From Aplidium turbinatum (lineage: Eukaryota > Chordata > Ascidiacea > Aplousobranchia > Polyclinidae): a stretch of 64,000 nt of DNA. The notes under the pieces were generated by a model, which saw nothing but the letters and a program-made list of their open reading frames with translations, was not told the origin of the DNA and made no database searches. A program made the position numbers and the translations under genes. Location of the stretch: positions 40,183,824-40,247,823 of the forward strand of contig OU964919.1 in NCBI GenBank assembly GCA_918807975.1. Direction: 5' to 3'. Of the stretch, positions 31,774-42,319 are shown in pieces. Position 1 is the first letter of the stretch. Every line of letters starts with the position of its first letter.

Positions 31774-33544
31774 CCCATTAACCGCTGACGTTGCGTTGCT
31801 GCAACGCTTACTTTGAGCCTTTATAAACGCATTTCAAAAGCAACTTTCTATCTAAAAAAATGAATATTCTTGTCATTTGAACTCTAAATAAAGTGTTTAA
31901 AACCTTATTTTTAAAAAATAAATTTTTTTGTATACTTAAAATCATCGCTCTTTTGCGACACTTTTCACGCATTTCGAGCGCGTTTTGTTAGTCGTATTTC
32001 AATATGCATTAATTCAATAAAATAATTTCAAAAATTGGCTTAAAGTATAGTGTAGTGATGCTAGAACATACCAGTGTAAGCACATCTTCTAAATGTGTGA
32101 AGAGCCGGAGATATTTAAGTGCAAAGTTTGCTGTACCATTTCTGCAACGTCAGCGTAAAACCGATACTTTATTATGCAGTGTAGTAGACACGCACCGTTG
32201 TTTCGTAAAGAGATGCTGATTACAGGCGAAAACTTCTGTTTGTTTGCTAAGAAACCATTTACGAAACAATAAAGTGACAATTGACCTGATTTGCAAATGA
32301 TTTCTGAGAATTACTAGCCAGTAACCAGTAATTTTGTCCAACTCTAAACGATACTTAGTTGTCTTCCTAATGGCTTGAGCGAAATAGAGCTGGAATTTGT
32401 TTTCTGTCTCACAAAGTCACACGGTAACTGATTGTTACAAGAGGCAGGCCGAGCTACTGCTATTTTTTCCGAACGCATTATGTTACACTAAATAATGTCT
32501 CGCCAGAAGTTTCTACTGTAGAGGAGGCATTAGCCGCTTTCGAAGATACGGATTATTGTGAAGAAGATGAAATTGACATGGTCGTAGCACCACCAGATCC
32601 TGCTGTAGTTAGAGACGAAGAGGGTATAGACGAAAACAATTTGACAGAAAGTGGAGCAGTGCTATCAGACGCTGCAGGAGAGATTGAAATTCATTGCAAC
32701 CCAGTACAAAGTGATGATGTGCCAACGACCCCAGTTCTGAAGAAAAAACGCAGCTTATCGGAAGTAAAATGGAGTAGGAAAAAGGCTTCTTTCTTATCTT
32801 CTCCTGTAAGCAAAGAAGCTGACAAGATGGAAGATTTGGAAAGGAAATTGCTGGGACTAGAGTTTCGACGACAAGTGACTGTGAAACGTTTGAACTCCAA
32901 ACGCTTTGCAATCTCTGCCACTGGCCGCCCAAGTGTTTTTGCTCTTGAATATAGCCGACCAAGTAATTCTACATCGCACCACTTTCTAAAAACTATTTCC
33001 TGCAATAACAGACGTCGTTGCAGACAGTGTCACAGCCAAACGCGTTTTCTTTGTGGGATGTGTGATGCTCCTCTTCATCAGCATTGCAATGAATTGTACT
33101 ACAAAAACAGGCCATAATCCAAAGTAGATGAGTTCAAGGACATTGTGTTTTATTGAGTGCATTTTTTGTGTACTTTTATTACTCGTATGTTTTTATGCCA
33201 CATGATTTCGTTGTTTGCAATTGTGAATAGAAAACTATGTTTTCGCACTTGACTAAAATATGGTCTTAGATTTTTATATGTTCAAAGGAAAAAAAAGAAA
33301 ACGGTCAAAAGAGAGACGCAGAAGATGCAAAGGGAGAGAAGTCTTAACACTCGATTAGTCAAACAATTAAAACAAATTTATCGCTTAACCGCTGACGTTG
33401 CGTTTCTGCAACGCCTCAGATTTTGTATAAACAAACAAAAAAAATTCAATTTTTTTTACTAATTATCCAAACTGGAAGGGTGCTACCAACATATCAAAAA
33501 ATGAAAAAAAAAAACTTCTAGAAATAGGTGCGGCGTTTAATGGG
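31774..33544 (+). mobile_element. piggyBac element, internally deleted
   Basis: Flanked by TTAA (31770-31773 and 33545-33548). Ends CCCATTAACCGCTGACG and, inverted, CCCATTAAACGCCGCACC. The phrase ACCGCTGACGTTGCGT with CTGCAACGC occurs near the left end and again at about 33387 in direct orientation, a subterminal repeat. It encodes the shortened protein at 32578-33117 between them. Confidence 0.88.
32578..33117 (+). CDS. piggyBac-derived protein: acidic N-terminus joined to the C-terminal zinc finger
   Basis: 179 codons from the first in-frame ATG. The frame stays open upstream and reads VEEALAAFEDTDYCEEDEID, so the true start may be earlier. The N-terminal part is acidic, as in piggyBac transposases, followed by a basic region (KRSLSEVKWSRKK). 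The C-terminus is the cysteine-rich DNA-binding domain RRCRQCHSQTRFLCGMC with DAPLHQHC. The catalytic DDD domain that should lie between them, some 350-400 residues, is absent, yet the frame is kept. Such a product could bind piggyBac ends without cutting. Whether it is expressed is unknown. Alternatively the in-frame junction is chance. Confidence 0.7.
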   Translation: MVVAPPDPAVVRDEEGIDENNLTESGAVLSDAAGEIEIHCNPVQSDDVPTTPVLKKKRSLSEVKWSRKKASFLSSPVSKEADKMEDLERKLLGLEFRRQVTVKRLNSKRFAISATGRPSVFALEYSRPSNSTSHHFLKTISCNNRRRCRQCHSQTRFLCGMCDAPLHQHCNELYYKNRP

Positions 33545-34413
33545 TTAATAATAAGGGAATATTTTTTTGTTTAAAACGTTATGATTCGAATTGGTACTTT
33601 CAAATGAATCATATGCATTATGCAAACAAGATTTTCTTTTTTCACCCCTCCCTACTGCACATATTGCAATATAACAATTTCTGCTAACTTATTTGCTTTT
33701 AGCCTAGGTATGATCTTTCATTTTTGCCTCAAAATAATATCCACGGCACAAAATTCTGCAACTCAGTAAGTTACATCATTATAACATAGCATGATGCCCT
33801 TCTTTGCATACCGGACACTTGTGTCATTAGGCTATTCGCTAGTGAACTGATAAATGAAAATTATCGCTATATCTTATGTTAAAACGTTAAAAAAATTGGC
33901 CTTTCAGCAACAAAATTCTCTTTTTTCATAATCCTGCCTCCCCCCCAGTGAAAATTGTTCCGGCGCCTCTGGCTACAATAGCCAAGTTTTGGTAAGCAAC
34001 CCATAACCTCAACTCAGGGTCTCAACTATTTTATATACAATTTTAAATCAGTTGCTGTCAGAGAAAAGTGAAGAACCCTTTAGGCCTAGCCTACTATTAT
34101 ATTTCACTCATTTTAATCCAATCACACATAACACCTTCCATAGTTCAAAAGGTGCAGCCTGATGTTGCAATCACCAAGAACTAAATAACTAATACAATAC
34201 CAGTACTAGAAACCTTTGCTGGTAAGTTAATCAAGCTTTAAACATACTCTGGAGTTGTATTAACTCTGTTACTTAACTTGCTTAGTTAATCACAGTTTAA
34301 TCATGGTTTAAATTGCCGTTGGTGTTGGTGCATACGAAAGTCTCACTTAATTCTAGTTTAATTCAAGATTAAGTTAAATACAGTTTAATCACTGTTGGTG
34401 CATTCGACCCTAA

Positions 34414-35040
34414 ATCGTGATATAGATTAAACTCCTAATTTTTGCACCTGTCCCAACATGTAAGCTTTTTCATCACGTAACTTTGTCAATACCTATTGCA
34501 GCGGGCGTGGAGTGGTATGGTACAAACCACCCGCTCATAGCCTATAGGCTACAGCCGCCAGTGTGACGACGATACCCCTGGGTACAGTAAGCCTAGGGGT
34601 GATTGGAGCACACAATCTTCATTTTTTATGCACATTTTAGTGGTATAACTTTAAGCGAGAAAGTAAGACAAAATTTCAACGAAGACAAACTTGATTACAA
34701 GTGCACTGCTTCAACACTCCAAGCAGAACACGGCTGATTGATGCAATGTGTTGCTCAATAGGAAAGTAACGTAAAAAAAATGACACAAAGCTGCGTAGCC
34801 TAGGCTATAGCTTAGATTTCAATGCTTCCATGGCAGACAATATGGCTTGATTGCTCTGTTCGCAATCCGAGCTTCATGACAACAGTAAACATTGGTTGTA
34901 ACAGGAAAAGAAAGCGACATGATACAACGCAAAAATAACCTATGCAGCTACACACTCCCCAAGATGGCAAACGGGGCGGCCGTTTGACTTCTAATGAGGA
35001 TGTGTAAACCATATGAGCAGGAGGTGCAATTGCAACCCCC
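34414..35040. other. No recognisable gene
   Basis: Probably the continuation of the hAT-like fragment cut at 31090, then unassigned sequence. No protein family is recognised. Confidence 0.35.
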
Positions 35041-37257
35041 AAAACTTTCAATTAGTGGAAAATTTGGACAAGAACTTTCAGCATACTTCAAAAAAATTAT
35101 TAAAAATTAACTTATTTTTGATTTCTTGCTCAAATAACTGTTTAGTTGTCAACAAGTTCTTTGAACTCTGGCTGCATGTCGGACGTAGAAACCCTCAATA
35201 AAGACTGCACGTGAACATCAGTGAGATTGGATCGCAGCTTTGTCTTGTTAATGTTCATGGTCGAAAATGTTTTCTCGCAAGTGTAGCCTATGTAGACCCG
35301 AACAGAATAAGTAGCTTCATGACCATCTTTCTCAGGTTGGCAAACTTGGACTCATTCAGTGACGCATAAAATTTGTCAATGCTTTTAGATTGGAATATCT
35401 CTTTCAGGGTAGAGTCACACTAGGCTACTAGGCTACAAATCAATCAATTCCAGCTGTAGAGCATCCGGCACCTTTTCAAAGTCAGTTGCAAAGGGTGATG
35501 ACAAGATACGGTACCCTATCAAACTCAGCAGAAAGTTTCTGGAAGTCCGCAAAACGACGACAAAATTCATTGTCTAGTGCAGGTAGGGGAGGGTGGAGCT
35601 AGTTTGAACACTTTTCACATTAATTAGTCTCACAGTCATGTTTGTTTATGAAATAAAGTTGTTTTAGCTTTGTTGCATACCTATAACATTTGTAGATACC
35701 TCGCAAAAAAAAATTGAAAACTTTTTACAGTTTAGATTTCATACTGAATTACAAAATATTTTTCAAGTGTTTAAACTTACCCCATGTGCAGGGTAAGTTT
35801 AAACACGCAATGGATAAGTTTAAACATCATAAAAATAGCCATTACAACTGGATAACTTCGTGTTATAATGCAGTTTCGCAGTTTAGATCAGAACAAACAA
35901 AAAAAGAACAAGGTGTATCGAAAAAACAACACAAATATTAACAGAAAATCAAGAAAGTTCGGCCACAAGTCGAATTACAGTCTTATATCAATCAAGTGTC
36001 TCATCGCATGTTTTCACTCAGAATCTGAGGCACAGTTATGGCATACTGTACAGTCTTACTGTACATACTGGCATACTGTACATACTGTACAGTCTTGGTG
36101 TGCCCATTGACGACATCCATTACACCTTACCCACTCTTCACCAAGACGGCTGTTCGTATACGGCTCGCTGCACACCAGGAAGAACCACATCTCTTTACGT
36201 TTGGTTGTTTCCTTTGCCCAGCCTTCTTTTCGTGGGTTTTGTTGGTTTTCTTTTTCTTCCTTTTAGCACTTCTTCAAGTTTTTCTTTTCCCGGGGTATCT
36301 GTCAAGATTGCTGCTCTTCTTTTCCTGCATTTTGCCTTGTTGGAGCTTTTGGCATAGGCATTAGATAGATAGGTATAGGCATTGGACAGATTTGCTTTCC
36401 AACAAAATCATTTCCGCAGCCATTTGCAAACTGCAGGAGATATATGCCCTATCTGTCTCTTATAGGTTCTCATATTTATTTCAACTAAAACAACCTGAAT
36501 GTAAATTTAAGTTAAGAAAAACAATTCAATAAACAATTAATAACACAAAAACGGTTTAGCAAATTTGATGGGGCAAGTTTAAACACCACTTTTAAACTTG
36601 CCCCCACAGCATCCAGTGGACATTTATTTAAATTTCACTACCAAGCTAACTAGCTATCAGTTCAAGTGACAGACCATCTTAAAGTCAGTGAGTAGGTGTT
36701 TTAAAACTGCAAAAAACTTTAAATAACTTTACTGCAGACTGCGTTACAACACTACAAGCAAAAAATAAAAAGTTTACTTTTAACCCCCAAAACAGTCTTT
36801 CCTTTCTGGAAAGTTGCATGATCAATCTATTTCGACTAAAATCGTTGCTGGTACTCGGTAACTATGCAAGCATAAATGGCGCAACAGAGCTTCGATATAT
36901 TTACTTTCGGAGAGAAGCTATCAGCAGTGTTTAAACTTGCCCCTGTTCAATCTAGCCCCACTCTCCCCTATCATATTGGTGTACTTCTCAATCGTCGTCA
37001 TGTGGGGTGCCATAGTTTCGAGTGTTGGAAAGTGTGTTGTGATATTCTGATTGAGCTGGCGAGAAAACAGTTTTAGCTTCACCCTGAATGCCTTCACTAT
37101 TGACTACATTTCGTGAGCAAAAAGTGCCCATCGCTTGAAGTCTGGTGTTCAATTCATTCATATGTTCAAAGAGATCAACTAAAAACGCCAGATCTGATAG
37201 CCATTCGGAAGTTCTGAGTTGAGGATGTTCTGTATCTTTTTCTTTTATCCGGTTGTG
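35041..37257 (-). pseudogene. hAT (ZBED/GTF2IRD2-like) transposase pseudogene, split by an element
   Basis: On the minus strand the right part (36971-37250) reads SEWLSDLAFLVDLFEHMNEL and NTRLQAMGTFC. The left part (35041-35583) reads SPFATDFEKVPDALQLELIDL, then CEKTFSTMNINKTKLRSNL and TDVHVQSLLRVSTSDMQPEF. These follow the order of ZBED-type hAT transposases. The two parts are separated by the element at 35586-36968, with TA duplicated. Internal frame changes show it is dead. The N-terminus and terminal repeats were not found. Confidence 0.82.
35586..36968. mobile_element. GGGGAGGG-ended element with repeated GTTTAAAC words
   Basis: Ends GGGGAGGGTGGAGCTAG and, inverted, GGGGAGAGTGGGGCTAG, flanked by TA (35584-35585 and 36969-36970). 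The word AAGTTTAAACA or a close variant occurs about eight times: 35599; 35768, 35796, 35815; 36574, 36588; 36930, 36945. That is the same 1-3-2-2 grouping as in 8987-9946. A hydrophobic plus-strand frame (36038-36364) looks like chance. No transposase is recognised. Confidence 0.85.
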
Positions 37258-38355
37258 GAGTTCCAGAAGATTAGCTTCCGGAAACGTTAGTTTTTTACTT
37301 TCCCAATGCGCTAGGTGACGTAGAAGAGGTTCAGAATTATGCGCAATCTCTATGCCACTTCAACGATTTCGCTTTCACCGTGTGTCATTACTGTTTCCTC
37401 TGGTCAAGTACTAAGTAGTTGGATCAAGTATTTTGCAGCCGTTAATAAATGACACACAAGATGGAAGATGCACCAATGATGTACAAAGAAGAATCGGTCA
37501 AGCAAACGCGTCATTTTGGAAATGCAAGGAATTTTTCAGAAGAGATATAGATTTACAATTAAACCTAAGACTTCTATCTTGTTACATCAGTCATGTTATA
37601 TGGAAGTGAAAGCTGGACCTACAGCAAAGATATTCACAAAAAAATTAATGCTTTTCGGCTCTGGTTCCACAGAAGAATACTAAAAGTATCATAACAAAAA
37701 ACACATTACAAGCGAAGCAATTAAAAAAAGAATTGGAGTGCAAGATAGATGGGCAAACGACTTAGCAAAACAAAAGATGAAATTCGAGGGGTATATTTTG
37801 AGAGGATCGGCAGGACAGCTACATCAATTGGTTATTGAAGGTATGGTGGAAGGAAAGAGGTGCAGGGGAAGAAGGCGACGAACTTGGGAAGAAGTAAAAC
37901 AGTGGGCTGGCTTGTCAAGCATCAGAGAAGCAAAAAGAGCAGCGAAAGAACGTGACATGTGGAAGCAAATGACAGCCAACCTTTGGATCGGAGACGGCAC
38001 ATGATGATGATGATGAATAAATGACGAGTCTGTTGAATTCAACAAGCGATGAATGGACTTTCCCAAGTGATGATAGAAGATGTGGGGATTGATTGGCGGG
38101 TTATTTTTGCAATTGATACCACGACTGCTCAGACATACAAGGCTACTTTGAATAGGCCAAGGCATACTAAGAGTGGTGCTAAGCAGCGGGAAACAGTCAG
38201 AAATAAAAGTGGAAAAATACAGAAAAAACTAATTGTGACATAGTAAGGTAGCTGAATAAAATATCGGAGTGTAAACGTTAGGGTGTGCCGCTAGGACAGT
38301 CACGATGTCTCAAGGTTGCACAATAAGGGTCAAATGAATAATACAAATTACAAAC
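37258..38355. mobile_element. hAT-like element of the 27694-29574 family, copy 2, split by a LINE
   Basis: TTCCAGAAGATTAGCTTCCG at the left and the segment 38026-38355 match copy 1. The LINE fragment at 37454-38015 interrupts it. The right end is lost at the GGATGGAA repeat that follows at 38369. Confidence 0.72.
37454..38015 (+). mobile_element. 5'-truncated LINE (non-LTR) fragment, reverse transcriptase C-terminus
   Basis: Target-primed insertion flanked by an exact 10-base duplication AATAAATGAC (37444-37453 and 38016-38025), with a 3' tail of ATG/GAT repeats. The upstream half reads YGSESWTYSKDIHKKINAF and RLWFHRRIL (one frame change). The last 88 codons (37738-38004) read GRRRRTWEEVKQWAGLSS and KERDMWKQMTANLWIGDGT, the C-terminal tail common to RTE-like and related LINE reverse transcriptases. 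The clade is not assigned with confidence. Dead on arrival. Confidence 0.88.
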
Positions 38356-38368
38356 ACCATCTTAACGC

Positions 38369-38500
38369 CAGGGAATGGGATGGAATGGAATGGAAAACAG
38401 ATTTTGGGATGGAAGATGGAAAATGTCAAGGATGGAAAGGAATGGAAGATCTTGATGATGGGATGGAAGACAATCTTCCATCATTCCATCCCAATTCCAT
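38369..38500. repeat. GGATGGAA-rich fold-back repeat
   Basis: Starts CAGGGAATGGGATGGAATGG and holds repeated GGATGGAA and AAGATGGAA, then the inverse TTCCATCATTCCATCCC. Same family as 12570, 17640, 19355 and 47880. Confidence 0.7.
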
Positions 38501-38605
38501 CATTAACTTTCTAACGCTTTATCAAGACATGCATTTTATTACACCAATTGTCTGCGATGCTTCTCAAGTATTTTCGTTCGGTACTTTGTTATCTTCTCCA
38601 ACGTA

Positions 38606-38886
38606 CAGGGCTGGATTTAGCTGATGGGGGGCCTGGGGCACTTTCAGATCGGGGGCACCGTGCAAAAAAAATTTTTTCGCGCCTACGCCGCGAAAAACCA
38701 CCTCTACAACTACAGTAGCATTAATCCAATACTACTCTACACAGCACTTTGCAGAAACTTCAAAGGCTGAAAGAATAAAATAATGATAACACAAAATCAC
38801 ATTTTGTCCACGTAGGGGGGCCCTTCAAAAGTCGGGGGCCCGGCGCACCTGCACTCTCTGCCCCCCCCCCCATAAATCAGGGCCTG
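38606..38886. mobile_element. Non-autonomous hAT element (CAGGGCCGGATTTAG family), copy 2
   Basis: Ends CAGGGCTGGATTTAG and, inverted, CAGGCCCTGATTTATG. An exact 8-base duplication CCAACGTA flanks it (38598-38605 and 38887-38894). The interior matches 4019-4283. Confidence 0.92.
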
Positions 38887-38993
38887 CCAACGTAGACTAC
38901 TACAACAGTTTCTTTAACTTTGCTAGGTGTTGTTTCTTTCTGTATTTATATAATCAATCTACGTTTCTAGTTATAACACCAAATGGTACGTAA

Positions 38994-39640
38994 CCCAGTA
39001 AACATTGATTGTTGGGGCAACATTGGCAAGAAGTTGGCCGCAACATTGGCAAGATGCAGACGCCAACGTTGGCAAGATGTTTTATGTACCATTTGGATGC
39101 ATCTGGCCAGCGTTGGCGTCTGCATCTTGCCACTGTTGGCTTCTGCATCTTGCCAACGTTGGATTATGCATCTTGCCAACGCTGGCTACTGCATCTTGCC
39201 AAAGTTGGCTTCTGCATCTTGCCAACGTTGGCAAAATGTTTTATGCACCATTTGGATGCATCTGGCCAGCGTTGGCGTCTGCATCTTGCCAACGCTGGCT
39301 TCTGCATCTTGCCAACCTTGGCTTCTGCATCTAGCCAACATTGGCTTCTGCATCTTGCCAACGTTGGCAAAATGTTTTATGCACCATTTGGATGCATCTG
39401 GCCAGCATTGGTGTCTGCATCTTGCCACCGTTGGCGTCTGCATCTAGCCAACGTCGACTTCTGCATCTAGCCAACGTTGGCTTCTGTATATTGCCAACAT
39501 TGGCAAAATGTTTTATGCACCATTTTGCTTTATCTTGCCAACGTTGGCATCTGTATCTGGCCAGCGTTGGCAAGATGGCTTGTGCACCATTTTGCTTCAT
39601 CTGGCGCCTAAAATCTGGTTGACTTTTATGCACCATGACG
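38994..39640. repeat. GTTGGC minisatellite with higher-order structure
   Basis: Starts CCCAGTAAACATTGATTG. It has roughly 20 copies of a 23-base unit of the form GGCTTCTGCATCTTGCCAAC(GTT), whose junction is the palindrome TTGCCAACGTTGGCAA. A spacer TTTATGCACCATTTGGATGC recurs every 130-160 bases (39077, 39239, 39375, then variants), giving higher-order units. Long frames in all six directions here are a by-product of the repeat. Confidence 0.9.
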
Positions 39641-40300
39641 CTGCTTCATCTGACCTATTGACTATTGTGATGCCCGCGCTTTGACCAAGGTTGGCCATGC
39701 GAAGCAAGCTGGTGCATAAAACATCTGAACAGCATTGGCATTTACATTTGCCAAACGTCTCTGTACCTAAACCTCGCTCATCACCAAAAGTTTATTGTTG
39801 AACCGAGCTAATCCTTGGGCGAAAGAACAGCAGCAACACGGATTTATAAGCAACACTATTCCCTTTGTGACAAAGCAAAGTAACAGCCGAGCTTCTTATA
39901 TTTTCACATTTATTAGAAACAAGCTACATCAAATCGTATTGACAGATGGATATTCATTGCACATCAGCAGCTTTTTCTTGCGTATCTTTATCATTCTGAA
40001 TTCCTGCGAATGAAACAAAAATATTTAATTCAAGAGGGCTGTTTGGCAACAGTGTAGGATTTTGATCAGTTGTTGTCCAGGATAATACGAAGTTAATTGA
40101 CAATCTGCAATATCAATGTAATATCCATGGTAATATCCCTCTCTCCAACGTGCGTGACAAAAAACTTATCATTCGATTCTGCGCCACGCAGAGCGATAAT
40201 CAAGTTCCAATACATTCTAATTGCGTGTACAGATAGTTATTCAACAACTAAAGCAACACATTCGCTGTTGTCTTTCAAACATACAAAAGCTCACCAAAAG

Positions 40301-41453
40301 TTAGTTTTTGCCGTTTTCGGCCACCTTGCCTGTCCTTCCAATGTCGAAATCACTCTGAAACTCTTCATCAATTTGCTGCACGGCAGCAGCTTTGTCGTGC
40401 GCCATCACCATGTCTAATCATGAAAGTAAAAAAAGAAGTGTTAAATCAGTATATAAATGCCGACATAGCCTACTAACCACCATGTTCGTTGTTCACATCA
40501 ATGCGAGTACACCACTAAAACATTTTCATACATTACTCAATACTCTTCACAATTACATCATACATTAATCAAAAGAGCAAAATGGCATAGTTATGACATA
40601 ATCATTTAGTCGTAGTAGAAACATTTATCCGTACTCACCAAGAACAACCTTTTTCAGATTCTTTTTTAAACAATCAAACGAGTGCTTAGACTTCACGATG
40701 TTTTTTTTTCTGTCTTTGTTCTCGACATGACTTGAACTGTGTTGTGTTCGATAATAATAGTTGGAATAAGTCCACTGATACAATCGCTTGCATTTTTGCC
40801 AACAACTTAACTTAAATTTGTCACCTGCAAAATGTAAATCGAATGTACTGACAGGGGTTTCATCCATCATATTAAAAAGCTTCAGCACTTGTTACAGAAA
40901 TTTTTGAGTGTTACAAATGACAGCCAACGTTTAAAGCTTTATTTGGGATTCCAGTCGTGTGTTGCGTATGTAGGTCGCAGTGTAGGCTACTGTAGGCTAT
41001 GTTGTCGCAATGGGCGCAAAATAAAACATGTTATTACTATTATTATTCAGTTGACGGCAATGAAAGCTACATTTGCAAATACTCTACAACATAAAACAGA
41101 CATAAAAATACAAACACATTCAAGCAGTCAGGCAAACACTGCCGGAGCAGCAAAATCAAAGATTGAGCAAAACCCTACACATGTTGTGGGACATCACAAG
41201 CTCTGCTACTTTGCTGATATCTTCTTAGCACTCATCTAGGAGCACTGGCACTAAATTTGTCACGAGAATATTTCATATGAAAGTTTTCCATTGGTCATTG
41301 AGTTTTATAACTTTCTCTAAATTGAGTTTTATAACTTTCTTTAAATTGTGTAAACGTAGCCTAGTGACAAAAACGACTTTACACAATTATTTCAGGTTCA
41401 ATGAATAAAAGACATTCACTTACCAGGTTTTCATAAACATTGTCGTAAGTCAT
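40301..41453 (-). CDS. Candidate three-exon host gene, 127 codons, family unknown
   Basis: Predicted on the minus strand: exon 1 41453-41424 (MTYDNVYENL, donor GTAAGTG), exon 2 40879-40639 (donor GTGAGT), exon 3 40413-40301 to a TAA stop. Intron phases agree at both joins. The second acceptor has a strong pyrimidine tract (CTTCTTTTTTTACTTTC before ATTAG), while the first is weak. Exon 2 reads FDLHFAGDKFKLSCWQKCKR and a basic stretch. Exon 3 begins MVMAHDKAAAVQQIDEEF, helix-like and acidic. No domain, signal peptide or membrane helix is recognised. A poly(A) signal (TTTATT on plus, near 39788) and a CRE at 41797 could delimit the unit. Splicing is inferred, and exon 1 is short. Confidence 0.5.
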
Positions 41454-41796
41454 TCCTATAGCTTCATTTTGATCATTTCTAAAACTTCTTTCGGCCGTAA
41501 TATCTCAATTGAATTCGATTTTTTATATTTTCGATGCAAGAAGCGAATATTCCTCTTAGCGCTGTTCACATAAGCATTGTGCTTTCGGCTTTCCATGCTT
41601 GAACAGTCGAAGTGAATCGAGTGACGCCATAATCCCTTTAGCAAAGGATTAAGTCATGGCTTTTGTCTTCCTTCATCAAAACAAACCAAGTTCTTCCGCT
41701 AAATTGCATCTCCTCACGTTGATATAACACATCGCCGCATTCTAAAGCTTTGTTGCCTATTTCACTTCAACACGTCATATTGCCCAGTTTAAGTAG

Positions 41797-41804
41797 TGAC
41801 GTCA
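41797..41804 (-). promoter_or_regulatory. CRE palindrome upstream of the candidate gene
   Basis: A perfect TGACGTCA, the CREB/ATF binding site, lies about 345 bases 5' of the proposed start codon. Position fits a promoter, but a single 8-base match is weak evidence. Confidence 0.4.
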
Positions 41805-42315
41805 TAATGGAGTTTTCACAACAATTATTGTGCCTGCAGTGTTTTTCTATGCACCGCGGGAGGAGAAAAAACGATTTGCCGGATCGTTGAAAGTAAAAGT
41901 AGGCAAGTAGCAATCGTTTTGTGATATCTCGCTTCAAGAAATTGAGGAGAGATTTCGACGCAACATGACTGCTCCTGAAGCTGGGAATTGCCCACCAGTA
42001 GCGGTGTCAGGGGAGTTCAGGGAGTACTTTTGAACTCGGGCCCAGGGATATCTAAAGAAGGGGATACGAAGGCTTTTATTACGTCTGACAATAGAAGGGC
42101 TTTTGTTTATCGTAAATAATCTGTGTTTATCGTAAAAGGACAATTGGCACAGATAGTAGTTTCATAAATCTTGTTATGATAACTTGCATTGCGTATTAGC
42201 ATCAGGCCTGGATATTCACAGCATGCTCAATTGCTCATGGTTGCTTGTTAATTCAACTACCCATATACTTGCTTTACATCTAGCCTACTGCAAAGGCTTT
42301 GTTAAAAAAAACAGC
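41805..42315. other. No gene; fragment of an unclassified repeat
   Basis: About 41995-42090 (GGGCCCAGGGATATCTAAAG, AAGGGGATACGAAGGC) is an inverted match to 45825-45875, on the other side of the piggyBac-like element. Confidence 0.45.
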
Positions 42316-42319
42316 TTAA

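Larger units (their letters stand above)
31094..34410. mobile_element. PIF-Harbinger-like element carrying a piggyBac
   Basis: Ends GGGTCGAATGCACCAACAGT and the exact inverse at the right, flanked by TAA on both sides (31091-31093 and 34411-34413). A 3-base TWA duplication and these ends fit PIF-Harbinger. Both sides carry further GATTAA/TTAATC words for about 150 bases. No Harbinger transposase or Myb-like gene is seen, so this copy is non-autonomous. Its size comes mostly from the piggyBac at 31774-33544. Confidence 0.85.

Noticed and set aside
36038-36364. Membrane protein of 108 residues
   Set aside because: The Leu/Phe-rich frame comes from T-rich DNA inside a transposable element, with an overlapping frame of similar length and no start context.
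37240-37270. Clean hAT end with 8-base duplication for the second copy of the 27694 family
   Set aside because: The left end lacks the CAG terminus and no matching flanks were found, so only a partial copy is claimed.
38983-39636. Overlapping open frames of 64-154 codons in all six directions
   Set aside because: They arise from a 23-base repeat free of stop codons; the peptides are periodic (ILPTLAKCF, LANVGF) and not protein-like.
38994-39640. CRISPR-like regular repeats
   Set aside because: The units are contiguous 23-base tandem repeats without unique spacers, in an animal genome, so this is a minisatellite.
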